From: Diplodia intermedia
Taxonomy: Eukaryota; Ascomycota; Dothideomycetes; Botryosphaeriales; Botryosphaeriaceae
DNA: 64,000 bases
Assembly: GCA_021495925.1 (NCBI GenBank)
Contig: JAKEKT010000038.1
Span: 1-64,000 of the forward strand
Direction: 5' to 3'
Position 1 is the stretch's first letter. Each line of letters opens with the position of its first letter. The translations under genes and the position numbers were made by a program. Shown in pieces: positions 28,101 through 41,900 of the stretch. The notes beneath the pieces were generated by a model. That model was given only the letters and a program-made list of their open reading frames with translations, did no database searches and was not told the origin of the DNA.

Positions 28101-28639
28101 AACTAAGCCATAAATAAAAGAAACTTAGATCGAGGCGAGGACTTTTCTTAATTACTTACTTTCTAGAAGTAAACGAAGGGGCCGATAGAGCCGACGCGAA
28201 TATCGAAGGTTTCGAGAAACCGAGTAGCGCCTTAGCGTTAAGCTCGAACCGTGCGAAGCGTCTATGCACGTAAAACTCTTTAGTAAGGCCTAGAAAAGAG
28301 GCTTCTAGTAGGCTTTAGAGTAGAATTCCCGGGCGCAGAAAAGAGCTACTAAAATATAACTTTAGAAACGAATTTCTTAGTGCCTTACGATTCTCTATGC
28401 GAAGTTTAGGGCGAATTTAAGTGGTTTTCGAGGGTAAGAGAGGCTACGAAGCCCTAGCTAGCCTAGTACTATCTAGAACATCTCTTTTTCCACGTACTAC
28501 GTAATAGCGCGTACGTCTACGAAGCTAAGAATCGAGATTCTAGCTTAGAGAATTAAGGGCTTTCGAACGATATCGGTCTTAACGTAATTCTCGAGGATCG
28601 AATTCGAAGATATAAGATAGCTATAACGCCCGAAGCCTA
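22126..28639 (-). mobile_element. LINE copy C, full length, with inverted 5' filler
   Basis: This is a full-length minus-strand copy of 6514 bp in the chromovirus internal region. Its tail lies at 22126-22142. The target duplication aagaaattcgctta is perfect (22112-22125 and 28640-28653). The RT YIDD box is intact at 24553-24567. Beyond the usual 5' end (about 28,613) it carries some 25 extra bases. About 20 of these match an ORF1 segment in inverted orientation, which looks like a 5' inversion or template switch during integration. Stops in all frames make it inactive. Confidence 0.88.
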
Positions 28640-29428
28640 AAGAAATTCGCTTAGTATTAGTTCTTAGTAAGCTATTAGCTTATACTTATAGTTAGCGTAG
28701 AACGATAATTCTTAAGTTATAAACGCTTTAGAGCTATTATACGCGAACTAAGTAAGAAGTAGTAGTTTAATCTAGTTATCTTATAAAATAAATATACTAA
28801 CACTATACCTTTAAATTCGACCCTCGAGAATTACGCTAAGACCGGTACCGTTCGAAAGCCCTCGATTCTCTAAGCTAGAATCTCGATTCTTAGCTTCGTA
28901 GGCGTACGCGCTATTACGTAGTACGTAGAAAAAGAGGTGTCTTAGATAGTACTAGGCTAGCTAGGGCTCCGCAGCCCTCTCTACCTTCGAAAACCACTTA
29001 AATTCGCCCTAAACTTCGCATAGAGAACCGTACGGCACTAAGAAATTCGTTTTTAAAGTTATATTTTAGTAGCTCTTTTCTACGCCCGGGAATTCTACTC
29101 TAAAGCCTACTAGAAGCCTCTTTTCTAGGCCTTACTAAAGAGTTTTACGTGTATAGACGCTTCGTACGGTTCGAGCTTAACGCTAAGGCGTTACTCGATT
29201 CTTTAAAACCTCTAACATTCGTGTCGATTCTATTAGCCCCTTCGTTTACTTCTAAAGAGTAAGTAATTAAGAAAAGCCCTCGTCTCGATTCGGGTTTCTT
29301 TTATTTACGACTTAGTTTAGACGAAACTAAAGCCGATAATTTACTTCTAGTCTATTTCTCGTCTATTTCTATTATTTCTATACGTTTTTCTTATAGAAAG
29401 AGCTTAAAAATCCTCTTCTAGATCTAGA

Positions 29429-30790
29429 ATGCCTTCTTCGAAGTAGAATTTACCCTCTCCGAGCCCTATTCTACCTTCCCTAACGCAGGATATAGACTTC
29501 GAGGCTATAAATACGGCTATAAAAAACTTCGAGAACCTCTCGACTACGTCTATACCCCTTCTAGTAGTAGCTACGCTAGATCTCTTAGCCTCTAAACCCG
29601 CGGAAAATCTCTTTTCGTAAGAGAACCTACGTAAGAAACGGCCCTTTCTAAGAATTATACTAATCCCTCTCGCGAAGAAAGAAATATCGAACTCTCGATT
29701 CGTCTTTAAACTCTATATTAACTCGAATATCGAGAACGTACGGCAACTTAGAATAAACCTACGGTCGTTAAAAGAGGCCGTAGAATGCGTACTCGACCTT
29801 CTAGTTAAGGCCGCGGATCTCGCCCCCTTCGGGGAAAAATAGAGGTCTATTCTAGACCTAATTAAGATCGTACGATAGTACACTAAGACGGGTAAAACCG
29901 TAGATAAGGCCGGCGCGGTTCTTACTACGTAAGTTCGAGCCCTTAAAAAGACCGCGGTAGACCTCGCGAAGAAAACGAAGAACTTATCTAAGTTCGCTAT
30001 CGCTATTCTCTCGAACTAGACCTCGTAAAGGGCTACTTCTTCGATCCCGTAACGCCCGAAGCCCACGTAGTAGCCGATCGTAGTACCTAGCTAATCTACG
30101 TATGCCTCGATAGCTACTACCGCCGCGTTAAAAGAAGGGCTATAGATTACCCCTTCTTTAAAGAAGAAGTCGAAGGCCTCTACGCCTAAAAAAGTTACGC
30201 GGTAGATCGTTCTTACGCCGGCTATGAAAATCGCGGACTTCTCGTTCTTTAGACTACGAAACGCCTTTAATAAGGCGTTTTCGAACTAGCTTAAGAGAAC
30301 GAGACCTACGATCGTAACGGTCTCTCTCTCGTCGAAAAAGAACATCGTGCTTACCGTATACGAGGACTTCTTCGCCGAATTTCTTTTAAAGAATAAGGCG
30401 ATAATTAATCGGGTTATCTCTATTCGGTTAATTACGAAAAACCGTACGTAATATAAGATAGCCGTATACGGCGTGTCTACGCGAGACCTTTTAACCCTCT
30501 TTCGCGAGGACTTTAGCGAGGCTATTCGAATAGAAATTAAGGTCTATAACGACGGTCTAAAGGTTATTAGTGCCTTCTACTAGCTTACGCTAGAGGCTAG
30601 AAGAGCGAAGTAGTTTATAGGCTTACTAGTTCTCGCGTTCGAGATCGAAGAGAAGGCTTAAAAGATTATCTCTAAACGTCTCTACGTTTACGGCGTTTTC
30701 GTTAAGGCGAAGAAGCTAAGAGGGCCGAGAAATACTCTAAAGAACTCTAAATAAATTCGTTTTAAATAAGTTTCTTACGAGTTCTATAAG
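29429..30790 (+). pseudogene. LINE D ORF1 (gag-like) remnant
   Basis: A frame opens with MPSSK at 29429 and runs with RIP stops to about 30,790. The C-terminal half (about 30,330-30,730) resembles the nucleic-acid-binding part of Tad1-like ORF1 proteins, with patterns such as KKNIVLTVYEDF, LYVYGVFVKA and a former LTPEARRAE block. ORF1 proteins coat the LINE RNA in the RNP. Zinc knuckles could not be read with certainty after mutation. Inactive. Confidence 0.7.
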
Positions 30791-30799
30791 CTAACTTAA

Positions 30800-33700
30800 A
30801 TAGAAGTATTTTAGTAACGGAATTTATTCTAGACATCGTAGTAGAGTTAAAGATAGACCTCGTTCTTTATTAAGAACCGTATATCTTACTCTATAAGAAC
30901 TTAGGCTTTCGGTTAATTAATTATCTCTTATTCGTTTAAATTCTACCGGTCTATTCTTTCGATCTAAGGCCTTAAATACTAATCTACGTCTCCCGCTTTC
31001 TTAGAGAAACGAAGGTGAATTTAGAGGCCGAATTCTAGTAAAGTCCCGATCTAATAGTTCTAAGTATAGAGTAGCGAAAGTTAAAGTTTAAGCTGCTTAA
31101 CTTATATAACTAGAAGAATTAAACGGGTAACGATTCCCGGCTTACTCTAGAACGCGTTCTATAATGGCAATTCCTTAGAACGCAGGCTATAGTAGCCGGG
31201 GATTTTAATATTTATTATTTCTAGTAGGATCTAGAATCTCCCCCCTTATCTAACGTCAACCGACTAGTAAAATAATTAGAAGAAAACGATCTATCTCTCT
31301 TAAATAAAGAGAATAAGAGTATCTTTTATCGTTCTTATCTAGAAAGAGAGACGATTATCGACCTTATACTTACTACGCCGGCCTTAGCTAATAGAATTAC
31401 CGACTAGTAAACGATCGCGGACTTTAGTTTCGATTATAAGATAATTCTATTTAGTCTAGAACCGGCCGGCTATACGGGACCTTCTACGGTAGCTACTACC
31501 GCTAGATTTAATACGGGAAAGACCGACTAGCCTAAGTTTTAGAAAATCTTTAAATAATAGATAGAGACGGTAGTATTTAAGGCTCTAAAAAGCTTAGAAT
31601 TAAACCTCTTATCGAAAGATATCTCTAAAGACTTAATAGAAGGCTCGATCCGCTAAATACCCGCGCTAGATGCCCTAGGGGCAAGCCTTAACTAGGCTAT
31701 ATCTACCGCGGCGGACCTTTCTATTCCCCGATTAAAACTAGAAGCTCGATCTAAACCGTAGTAGTCGGACGAGCTTTTAGAAGAACGAAGACGACTACGA
31801 AGAGAGGCCGACGCTTTTAAATCTCTACGCACGAAAGAGAATAAGCGAAGATACTTAAATAGTTAAAATACCTACTTCGAAGCGGTTAAGAGGGCTAAAC
31901 GCGAACACTAGAATTCTTTTCTAGAAAAAGAAACCCTCGAGACTATCTTTAAGGCTATAGCTTATACTAAGCCTAGAACGCATGCTAGAATCCTTAAGAT
32001 TAGCCACGATACGCATACGGGAAAACGTCTAGAAGATAGTTTTAAGAGAAAGTATTTAGCTCTTAGAAAGAGGCTCTTTCCGCCGCTTTCTTCTATCGTC
32101 TCTTTTAACTAGTAAAGCTACGTCTCTAAACGCTAGGACTAGCCGGAGCTTAGTTTAAGGGAAATCGAAGATGCGTGCTCCACGTAAATTAAAGAGAAAA
32201 CGCCGGGACTAGACGCTATTACGCAAGAGATTATTACTTATACGTTTAGAGCGAAGCTCGACGCCTTTACTAAGGTCTTTTCTACGCTATTCGCCTACGA
32301 ATATCATTCTACGGGCTAGCGTACGGCTATCGGGGCAATTCTAAGTAAGGGAAAGAGCGATACCGCGGACCCGAAGTTCTATCGTATTATTTCTCTTCTT
32401 AATTGCCTCGGAAAAGTACTAGAACGGATTACGGCGAAAAGACTAGACTATCTAGCGGAGATCTTTAACCTTCTTTACTATACTTAAATTAGAGAAAGGT
32501 TAAAGAAATCCGCGATAGATGCCGTAATACTTTTATCGAATAAAGTAGAGAAGAACCGCCGTCTTAAACGTAAAACCTTCGTACTTTTTCTTAATATTAA
32601 AAGCGCCTTTAATCACGTGGCCGAAGAATAACTTCTAGCTATAATAGCTCGAATCGGCATGCCGATTAACCTACTCGCGTAGGTAAAATCGTTTATATCT
32701 ATACGGATACTAAGCCTCGCGTTTAATAGAGAGAAGAAAGAGTTTAGCCCGATAGAGACGGGTATTTTATAAGAGAGCTCGGTCTCGTCTATTCTCTTTC
32801 TAATCTATCTTTAAGAGTTATTTTCCGTCTCTAAAGCTTCGTTTCTCTCTTATATCGACGATATTACGCTTATAGCTAGCTCCGGCAGCTAGAAACGTAA
32901 TAAGGCGATTCTAGAGAAAAAGGCGGGTAAACTCTATACGCGAAAATAGAAAAACTATATCGAATTCGATCTAAAAAAGACGAAGCTTATTTACTTCGTT
33001 CGTTCTTTTAAGAAAGACTCGAAACCTCGTTCTATTTCGATTACGCTTTCTACGGGGAACGTAATAGAATCTAAAGAATAAGTTAAATGGCTAGAAATCT
33101 ACTTCGACTACGGGTTTACTCTTAAGACGCACGTGTCTAAAAGAATTAGCTAGGCTCGTTCGGCCTTCTATCGCCTCTCTAGACTAGCTAACGTCGAAAG
33201 AAGGCTTTTCTTCCACGCGGTTCGCTAGCTATATCTAGCTTACGTTACTACGGTTATAGACTACGGCTCCGAAATCTACTAGAAAAATTAGGGGCAGTTC
33301 ACCCGCTAATTTAGAGTCCTTTAGAATCTTATCCTACGGAAGATTCTAGGGGTTTTTAAGACTACCCCTATAATTTCTCTAGAAATAGAGAGTAGAATTC
33401 CACTAGCGAATATTCGTTTAAACGAGCGGTTACGAAAATATACTCTTAGAACGAATTTACTCGAAGAATTTTACCCTATTCGAATCGAACTAGAGAAGAT
33501 TAACCTAGATCGACGGGTTTTAGATAGACCTACGTAGTTAGAGAAGATTAAACTTCTTTTAAAAACGTAACTCGCGTCTTTAGAAGTAGTTAAACCCTTC
33601 TACTTTTCGCCGTAGTTACTCGAACTACTCTATTCGACTACGATTAGCCCCTTAAATAAAGAGAAGTAGGCTAAGACCTACGCGCTCGAAGTTAAGAAAG

Positions 33701-34590
33701 CACCCTCTAATCGAATAGCTATCTATTCTAACGCCTTCGTTCTATCTACGGATAGAAACGTAGAGGTCGAGGTAGTAGCCTTTAACTTTAGCTAATCTAA
33801 AGAGGACCTAGCGCGCTAGATTTATAAGAACCTCGATTCCGAGAATCTAGTATATAACGGCGAGATAGAGGGGCTAGTAATAGCCCTAAAACTCGCCGTT
33901 AGAGCCGGGCACGCCTCTAAAGATATAAGAATCTACGCGAATAACTAGGCCGCGATTCTTAGGCTAAGCAAGCCCGCTAATACGCTCGAGTAAGTATAGT
34001 AAATTCGGGCTATTAGATTAGCTAAAACGCTAAGGGCTAGAGGGAATACCGTCTCTCTAGAATAATGCCTCGGCCACGAGAACGTTCTAGGCAACGAGTA
34101 CGCCGATCGGCTCGCGAAAAGAGCTATAAAGTACTCTTTAAGTAGAGCCTCTACTTCTCTAAGCTTCTATCGAAGTAAAGTTAAGTAGAAGACCTATAAG
34201 AAGTAAAAAACGAAGCTTAAATTAACGTTAAACTCGTTCTATAAACGTACCTTCGGTTTAGAGATAGAGTAGCGGCTTAAATCTTCTACGAAAGTTAGAG
34301 AAACGGCCTCCGCCTTCTATTAACTAAAGATCGAATATGGCTACTTTAAGTCTTATCTTTATCGCCTTAATCACGCCGAAAACGACTAGTATAGATGTAG
34401 CCGTACGGCTAGATAGATACTACGCTATCTACTTCTCTCTTACTCTCTTTATAGAGGCCCTCGGGTTCTCTTAAAAGACGGGCTTAAGAAGTATTAACTC
34501 GACCTTTCGAATCTCTTTTTCTTAACTCTAGAGACTAGCCTAACGGCTAAGTTCTTAGAATAAATAAAGATTACTACTAGGCGGTAGTAA
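30800..34590 (+). pseudogene. LINE D ORF2 (AP endonuclease, RT, RNase H) remnant
   Basis: The domains in order are as follows. An APE-type endonuclease lies at about 30,830-31,480, with an LVL-stop-EPYI block for LxLQEPYI and an AGDFN-like block near 31,195. Reverse transcriptase lies at about 32,180-33,000, with YIDDI intact at 32851-32865. A type-I RNase H domain lies at about 33,710-34,120. It starts IAIYSNA, where the catalytic Asp of SDA is Asn, and later has IYA(D/N)N and a former ECPGH-like block. An RNase H after RT fits the Tad1 clade of fungal LINEs. Stops from CAG, CAA and TGG codons occur every few dozen codons. Confidence 0.82.
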
Positions 34591-35519
34591 TTAAACGACT
34601 TATCTAATAAGATCTAAATATATACCGCTAAACGCTTATTTATACTTATTTCTTTCTTCTATTCTCTTCTTCTACTTCTTCTCGTTCTCGGCGCCCTCGC
34701 CGCTTTCGATTTAAAGTAGAAACGGGCGAGAACCGAAGAAAAACGACTAAATAGCGGGTATTTAAGCTTAAGTAGCCGTTTCTACTAGTATCTACGGCTA
34801 TCTAGTATAGTTAGTAACTAAGCTAACGGGGCTAAAAAGCCGAGATTTAATTCTCGGTCGAGTAACCTTTATTTAGGGCCCTTTTTTAGATTTCTAAATT
34901 TAGAAGTAGGGTTATGTAGCTAGTTCGCTAGTAGTAATACTCCGGCTAGTTATAATAAATAGTAAGTAAGTATCGGTCTTAGATAGAAGAAAGCTAAACG
35001 AATCTAACTAGTCGGAAAGGCCCTCTCTAAGAAGAGAACTTACTTACTTTACTTTTTATCTCTATTTTCGCCGGTTTCTAAGCTCTCGCTTTATTTTATT
35101 TATCTTTTCTTTATCTTATCTATGCTCTCTACTCTTCTTTAAGCTTTTAAGCACACCGTTTCTAGTACCCTTCTAGAACCCCCTTCGATATATATATATT
35201 TAGATATATAGATAGAAGCGGGCCTTCTTAAGAGACCTCGTCTCTAATAGTTCTAGACTCTAGAGAGACGTTAAACTAAATAAATAAATAAAATAATAAA
35301 TAAATCTAGTTATCTTATACGTAGTTAAGATAATAGCGAAGATACTATTCGAGCGTCTAGTTAGTTCGTTCTATCTAACCATCTATTTACGGGTATGCCG
35401 TGATTAATAACTTATATTTAGAACTAAGCTAACGGGTAAGGGTCTACTAGAATCGAAAGATAAATAGCTAATCTCTATCTAATATAAGCTCTTCTAGTAA
35501 CTTATAGTTATCGAGAATT

Positions 35520-35720
35520 ATTCTAAGAAACGTATAGACGAGTTCTTTCGCGTTTATTATCTTAAGATATAGTAGATAGTACGCGTACTTAGTAAGCCGA
35601 TTAACGATAACTAGAATCGAATTATATAGAACGCTAGTTAAGGGTTCTTTTAATTAGAGTAGATTCGTAATAAAGTCTAGCGAAATAAATTACTAGAGTC
35701 TTTTTAGAGCTAGTAATAAC
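35520..35720 (-). pseudogene. Integrase core remnant of chromovirus copy 2
   Basis: This part of the complete chromovirus lies between LINEs D and E. The minus strand encodes LDFIT (35666-35680, first catalytic Asp kept). It then encodes ILVIVNRLTK, with the VIVNRLTK part at 35588-35611, where VDRLTK is expected. The GAT-to-AAT change removes the Asp. Stops replace Trp and Gln before LDFIT. Confidence 0.82.
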
Positions 35721-35956
35721 TAAAGTAAGTCGTAGAGCGCGTGTCTTAAGGCCTTACTTCGAATATAAAGATCGTACTACGAAACTACTCGCTAAATAAT
35801 TCTTTATAGACTTAAAAAGTAGTAATTTTTAGTAATTCTCTTAATCGTCTTATCTATTTCTTAGTAACTATATACTAGTACTTCGTAGATATTCTTAACG
35901 ATTTTCTTTCGAAGCTTTATCGAGACGTAGACTAATTCTAAATATAGAATAGTATT

Positions 35957-38900
35957 TATTTATTTATTTAGTTTAACGTCCCTCTAGAGTCTAGAACTAT
36001 TAGAGACGAGGTCTCTTAAGAGGGCCCGCTTCTATCTATATATCTAAATATATACATGCCGGAGGGGGTTCTAGAAGGGTACTAGAAACGGTATGCTTAA
36101 AAGCTTAAAGAAGAGTAGAGAGCGTAGATAAGATAAAGAAAAGATAAATAAAATAAAGCGAGAGCTTAGAAACCGGCGAAAATAGAGATAAAAAGTAAAG
36201 CAAGTAAGCCCTCTTCTTAGAGAGGGCCTTTCCGGCTAGTTAGATCCGTTTAGCTTTCTTCTATCTAAGACCGATACTTACTTACTATTTATTATAACTA
36301 GCCGAAGTATTACCACTAGCGAACTAGCTGCATAACCCTACTCCTAAATTTAGAAATCTAAAAAAGGGCCCTAAATAGAGGTTACTTAACCGAAAATTAA
36401 ATTCCAACTTTTTAGCCCCGTTAGCTTAGTTACTAACTACACTAGGCAGCCGTAGATACTAGTAGAAACGGCTACTTAAGCTTAAATACCCGCCATTTAG
36501 CCGTTTTTCTTCGGTTCTCGCCCGTTTCTGCTCCAAATCGAAAGCGGCGAGGGCGCCGAGAACGAGAAGAAGCAGAAGAAGAGAATAGAAGAAAGAAATA
36601 AGTATAAACGAGCGTCTAGCGGTACGTATTTAGACCTTATTAGATAAGTCGTTTAATTACTACCGCCTAGTAGCAATCTTTATTTGTTCTAAGAACTTAG
36701 CCGTTAGGCTAGTCTCTAGAGTCGAGAAAAAGAGATTCGAAAGATCGAGTCGATACTTCTTAAGCCCGTCTTTTAAGAGAACCCGAGGGCCTCTATAAAG
36801 AGAGTAAGAGAGAAGTAGATAACGTAATATCTATCTAGCCGTACGGCTATATCTACACTAGTCGTTTTCGGCGTGGTTAAGGCGATAAAGATAAAACTTA
36901 AAGTAGCCGTATCCAATCTTTAGTTAATAGAAGGCGGAGGCCGTTTCTCTAACTTTCGTAGAAGATTTAAGCCGCTACCCTACCTCTAAACCGAAGGTAC
37001 GTTTATAGAGCGAGTCCGACGTCGATTTAAGCTTCGTTTCCCACTTCTCGTAGGTCTTCTACTTAACTTTACTTCGATAGAAGCTTAGAGAAGTAGAGGC
37101 TCTACTTAAAGAATACTTCGTAGCTCTTTTCGCGAGCCGATCGGCGTACTCGTTGCCTAGAACGTTCTCGTAGCCGGGGCACCATTCTAGAGAGACGATA
37201 TTCCCTCTAGCCCTTAGCGTTTTAGCTAATCTAATAGCCCGAATTTACTATGCTTACTCGGGCGTATTAGCGGGCTTGCTTAGCCTAAGAATCGCGGCCT
37301 AGTTATCCGCGTAGATTCTTATATCTTTAGAGGCGTACCCGGCTCTAACGGCGAGTTTTAGGGCTATTACTAGCCCCTCTATCTCGCCGTTATATACTAG
37401 ATTCTCGGAACCGAGGTTCTTATAAATCTAGCGCGCTAGGTCCTCTTTAGATTAGCTAAAGTCGAAGGCTACTACCTCGACCCCTACGTTTCCACCCGTA
37501 GATAGAACGGAGGCGTTAGAATAGATAGCTATTCGATTAGAGGGTGCTTTCTTAACTTCGAGCGCGTAGGCCTTAGCCTACTTCTCTTTATTTAAGGGGC
37601 TAACCGTAGTCGAATAGAATAGTTCGAGTAACTACGGCGAAAAGTAGAAGGGTTTAACTACTTCTAAAGACGCGAGTTACGTTTTTAAAAGAAGTTTAAT
37701 CTTCTCTAACTACGTAGGTCTATCTAAAACCCGTCGATCTAGGTTAATCTTCTCTAGTTCGATTCGAATAGAATGAAATTCTTCGAGTAAATTCGTTCTA
37801 AGAGCATATTTTCGTAACCGCTCGTTTAAACGAATATTCGCTAGTGGAATTCTACTCTCTATTTCTAGGAAAATTATAGGGGCAGTCTTAAAAACCCCTA
37901 GAATCTTTCGTAGGGCAAGATTCTAAAGGACTCTAAATTGGCGGGTGAACTGCCCCTAATTTTTCTAGTAGATTTCGGAGCCGTAGTCTACAACCGTAGT
38001 AACGCAAGCTAGATATAGCTGGCGAACCGCGTAGGGGGAAAGCCCCCTCTCGACGTTAGCTAGTCTAGAGAGGCGATAGAAGGCCGAACGGGCCTAGCTA
38101 ATTCTTTTAGACACGTGCGTCTTAAAGGTAAACCCGTAGTCGAAGTAGATTTCTAGCTATTTAACTCATTCTTTAGATTCTATCACGTTCTCCGTAGAAA
38201 GCGTAATCGAAATAGAACGGGGTTCCGAGTCTTTCTTAAAAGAACGGGCGAAGTAAATAAGCTTCGTCTTTTTTAGATCGAATTTAATATGGTTTTCCTG
38301 TTTCCGCGCATAGAGTTTACCCGCCTTCTCCTCTAGAATCGCCTTATTACGTTTCCAGCTGCCGGAGCTAGCTATAAGCGCAATATCGTTAATATAAGAG
38401 AGAAACGAAGCTTTAGAGACGAAAAATAACTCTTAAAGATAGATTAGAAAGAGAATAGGCGAGACTAGACTTTCTTACGAAATACCCGTCTCTATCGGGC
38501 TAAACTCTTTCTTCTCTCCGTTAAACGCGAGGCTTAGTGTTCGTATAGATATAAACGATTTTACCCACGCGAGTAGGTTAATCGGCATGCCGATTCGAGC
38601 TATTATAGCTAGAAGTTATTCTTTAGCCACGTAATTAAAGACGCTTTTAACATCGAGAAAAAGCACGAAGATCTTACGTTTAAGACGGCGGTTCTCCTCT
38701 ACTTTATTCGATAAAAGTATTACGGCATCTATCGCGGATTTCTTTAACCTTCCTCTAATTTAGATGTGGTAAAGAAGGTCGAAGGTCTTCGCTAGATAGT
38801 CTAGTCTTTTCGTCGTAATCCGTTCTAGTACTTTTCCGAGGCAATTAAGAAGAGAAATAATACGATAGAACTTCGAGTTCGCGGTATCGCTCTTTTCCTT

Positions 38901-41900
38901 ACTTAGAATTGCCCCGGTAGTTGTACGCCAGCCCGTAGAATAATATCCGTAGGCGAATAGCGTAGAAAAGACCTTAGTAAAGGCGCCGGGCTTCGCTCTA
39001 AACGCATAAGTAATAATCTCTTACGTAATAGCGTCTAGTCCCGGCGTTTTCCCTTTAATTTACGTAAAGCACGCATCTTCGATTTCCCTTAAACTAAGCT
39101 CCGGCTAGTCCCAGCGTTTAGAGACGTAGCTTTGCTAGTTAAAAGAGGCGGTAGAAGAAGACGGCGGAAAGAGCCTCTTTCTAAGGGCTAAATACTTTCT
39201 CTTAAAACTACCTTCTAGGCGTTTTCCCGCATACGTGTCGTAGCTAATCTCGAGGATTCTAGCATGCGTTCTAGGCTTAGTATAAGCCATAGCCTTAAAG
39301 ATAGTCTCGGGGGTTTCTTTTTCTAGAAAAGAATTCTAGTGTTCGCGTTTAGCCCTCTTAATCGCTTCGAAGTAGGTATTTCGGCTATTTAAGTATCTCC
39401 GCTTATTCTCTTCCGTGCGTAGAGATTTAAAAGCGTCGGCCTCTCTTCGTAGTCGTCTCCGTTCTTCTAAAAGCTCGTCCGACTACTACGGTTTAGATCG
39501 AGCTTCTAGTTTTAATCGGGGAATAGAAAGGTCCGCCGCGATAGATATAGCCTAGTTAAGGCTTGCCCCTAGAACATCTAGCGCGGGTATTTAGCGGATC
39601 GAGCCTTCTATTAAGTCTTTAGAGATATCTTCCGATAAGGGGTTTAATTCTAAGCTTTTTAGGGCCTCGAATACTACCGTCTCTACCTATTATTTAAAGA
39701 TTTCCTAAAACTTAGGCTAGTCGGCCTTTCCCGTATTAAATCTAGCGGTAGTGGCTACCGTAGAAGGTCCCGTATAGCCGGCCGGTTCTAGACTAAATAG
39801 AATTACCTTATGATCGAAACCGAAGTCCGCGATCGTTTGCTAGTCGGTAATTCTATTAGCTAAGGCCGGCGTAGTAAGTATAAGGTCGATAATCGTCTCT
39901 CTTTCTAGATAAGAGCGATAAAAGATACTCTTACCCTCTTCGTTTAAGAGAGATAGATCGTTTTCTTCTAACCATTCTACTAGCCGGTTGGCGCCAGATA
40001 AGGGGGGAGATTCTAGATCCTATTAGAGATGATAAATGTTAAAATCCCCGGCTACTATAGCCTACGTTCTAAGGGATTACTATTATAGAACGCGTTCTAG
40101 AGTAAGCCGGGAATCGTTACCCGTTTAATCCTTCTAGTTATATAAGTTAAGCAGCTTAAACTTTAACTTTCGCTACTCTATACTTAGAACCATTAGATCG
40201 GGACTTTACTAGGATTCGGCCTCTAAATTCACCTCCGTTTCCCTAAGAAAGCGGGAGACGTAGGTTAGTATTCGAGGCCTTAGATCGGAAGAATAGACCG
40301 GTAGAATTTAAACGAATAAGAGGTAATTAATCGATCGAAAGCCTAAGTTCTCGTAGAATAAGATATACGGTTCTTAATAAAGAACGAGGTCTATCTTTAA
40401 CTCTACTACGATATCTAGAATGGATTTCGTTACCGAAATGCTTCTATTTAAGTTAGCTTATAGAACTCGTAAGAAACTTATTTAAAACGGGTTTATTTAG
40501 AGTTCTTTAGAATATTTCTCGGCCCCCTTAGCTTCTCCGCCTTAACGAAAACGCCGTAAACGTAGAGACGTTTAGAGATAGCCTTTCGAGCCTTCTCTTC
40601 GGTCTCGAACGCGAGAACTAGCGAGCCCGTAGACTACTCCGCTCTTCTAGCCTCTAGCGTAAGCTAGTAGGGGGCACCGATAACCTTTAGACCGTCGTTA
40701 TAGACCTCGATTTCTATTCGAATAGCCTCGCTAAAGTCCTCGCGGAAGAGGGTCGAAAGGTCTCGCGTAAACACGCCGTATACGGCCACCTTATATCACG
40801 TGCGGTTTTCCGTAATTAATCGAGTAGAGATAACCCGATTAATTATCGCCTTATTCTTTAAAAGAAATTCGGCGAAGGAGTCCTCGTATACGGTAAGCAC
40901 GATGTTCTTTTTCGGCGAGAGAGAGACCGTTGCGATCGTAGGTCTCGTTCTCTTAAGCTAGTCCGAAAACGCCTTATTAAAGGCGTTTCGTAGCTTAAAG
41001 AACGAGAAGTCCGCGATTTCCGTAGCCGGCGTAAGAACGATCTACCGCGTAACTTTCTTAGGCGTAGAGGCCTTCGACTTCTTCTTTAAAGAAGAGGTAA
41101 TTTATAGCCCTTCTTTTAACGCGGCGGTAGCAGCTATCGAGGCATACGTAGGTTAGCTAGGCACTACGATCGGCTGCTACGTGGGCTTCGGGCGTTACGG
41201 GATTAAAGGAATAGCCCTTTACGAGGCCTAGTTCGAGGGGATAGCGATGGCGAACTTAGATAAGTCCTTCGTTTTCTTCGTAAGGTCTGCCGCGGTCTTT
41301 TTAAGGGCTCGAACTTACGTAGTAAGAACCGCGCCGGCCTTATCTACGGTTTTACCCGTCTTAGTGTACTATCGTACGATCTCGATTAGGTCTAGAATAG
41401 ACCTCTATTTTTTCCCGAAGAGGGCGAGATCCGCGGCCTTAACTAGAAGACCGAGTACGCATTCTACGGCCTCTTTCGACGACCGTAGGTTTATTTCGAG
41501 TTACCGTACGTTCTCGATGTTCGAATCGATATAGGGTTCGAAGGCGAATCGAGAGTTCGACATTTCTTTCTTCGCGGAAGGGGTTAGCATAACCCTTAGA
41601 AAGGGCCGTTTCTTACGTAGGTTCTCTTACGAAAAGAGATTTTCCGCGGATTTAGAGGCCGAGAGGTCTAGCGTAGCCACTATCGGAAGGGGCGTAGGCG
41701 TAGCCGGGGGGTCCTCGAAGTTTTCTATAGCCGTATTCATAGCCTCGGAGTCTATATCCTGCGTTAGGGGAGGTAGAGTAGGGCTCGGAGGGGATGAATC
41801 CTACTCCGAAGGAGGCATTCTAGGTCCGAAAGAGGATTTCTAAGCTCTTTCTATAAGAAAAACGTGTAGAAATAATAGAAATAGACGAGGAATAGACTAG

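Larger units (their letters stand above)
28786..35304 (+). mobile_element. LINE copy D, full length, plus strand
   Basis: This is the clearest copy for reading the family, at 6519 bp. The 5'UTR is 28786-29428, ORF1 starts at an ATG at 29429, ORF2 ends near 34590, the 3'UTR is 34591-35260 and an (AAAT)n tail ends at 35304. The duplication tctagttatcttata is perfect (28771-28785 and 35305-35319). The element starts with aaataaatat before the family 5' end actaacac. This extra piece resembles its own tail and may be filler from template jumping. It is inserted in the integrase region of chromovirus copy 2. RT keeps YIDD at 32851-32862. RIP stops are abundant, so it is not functional. Confidence 0.9.
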
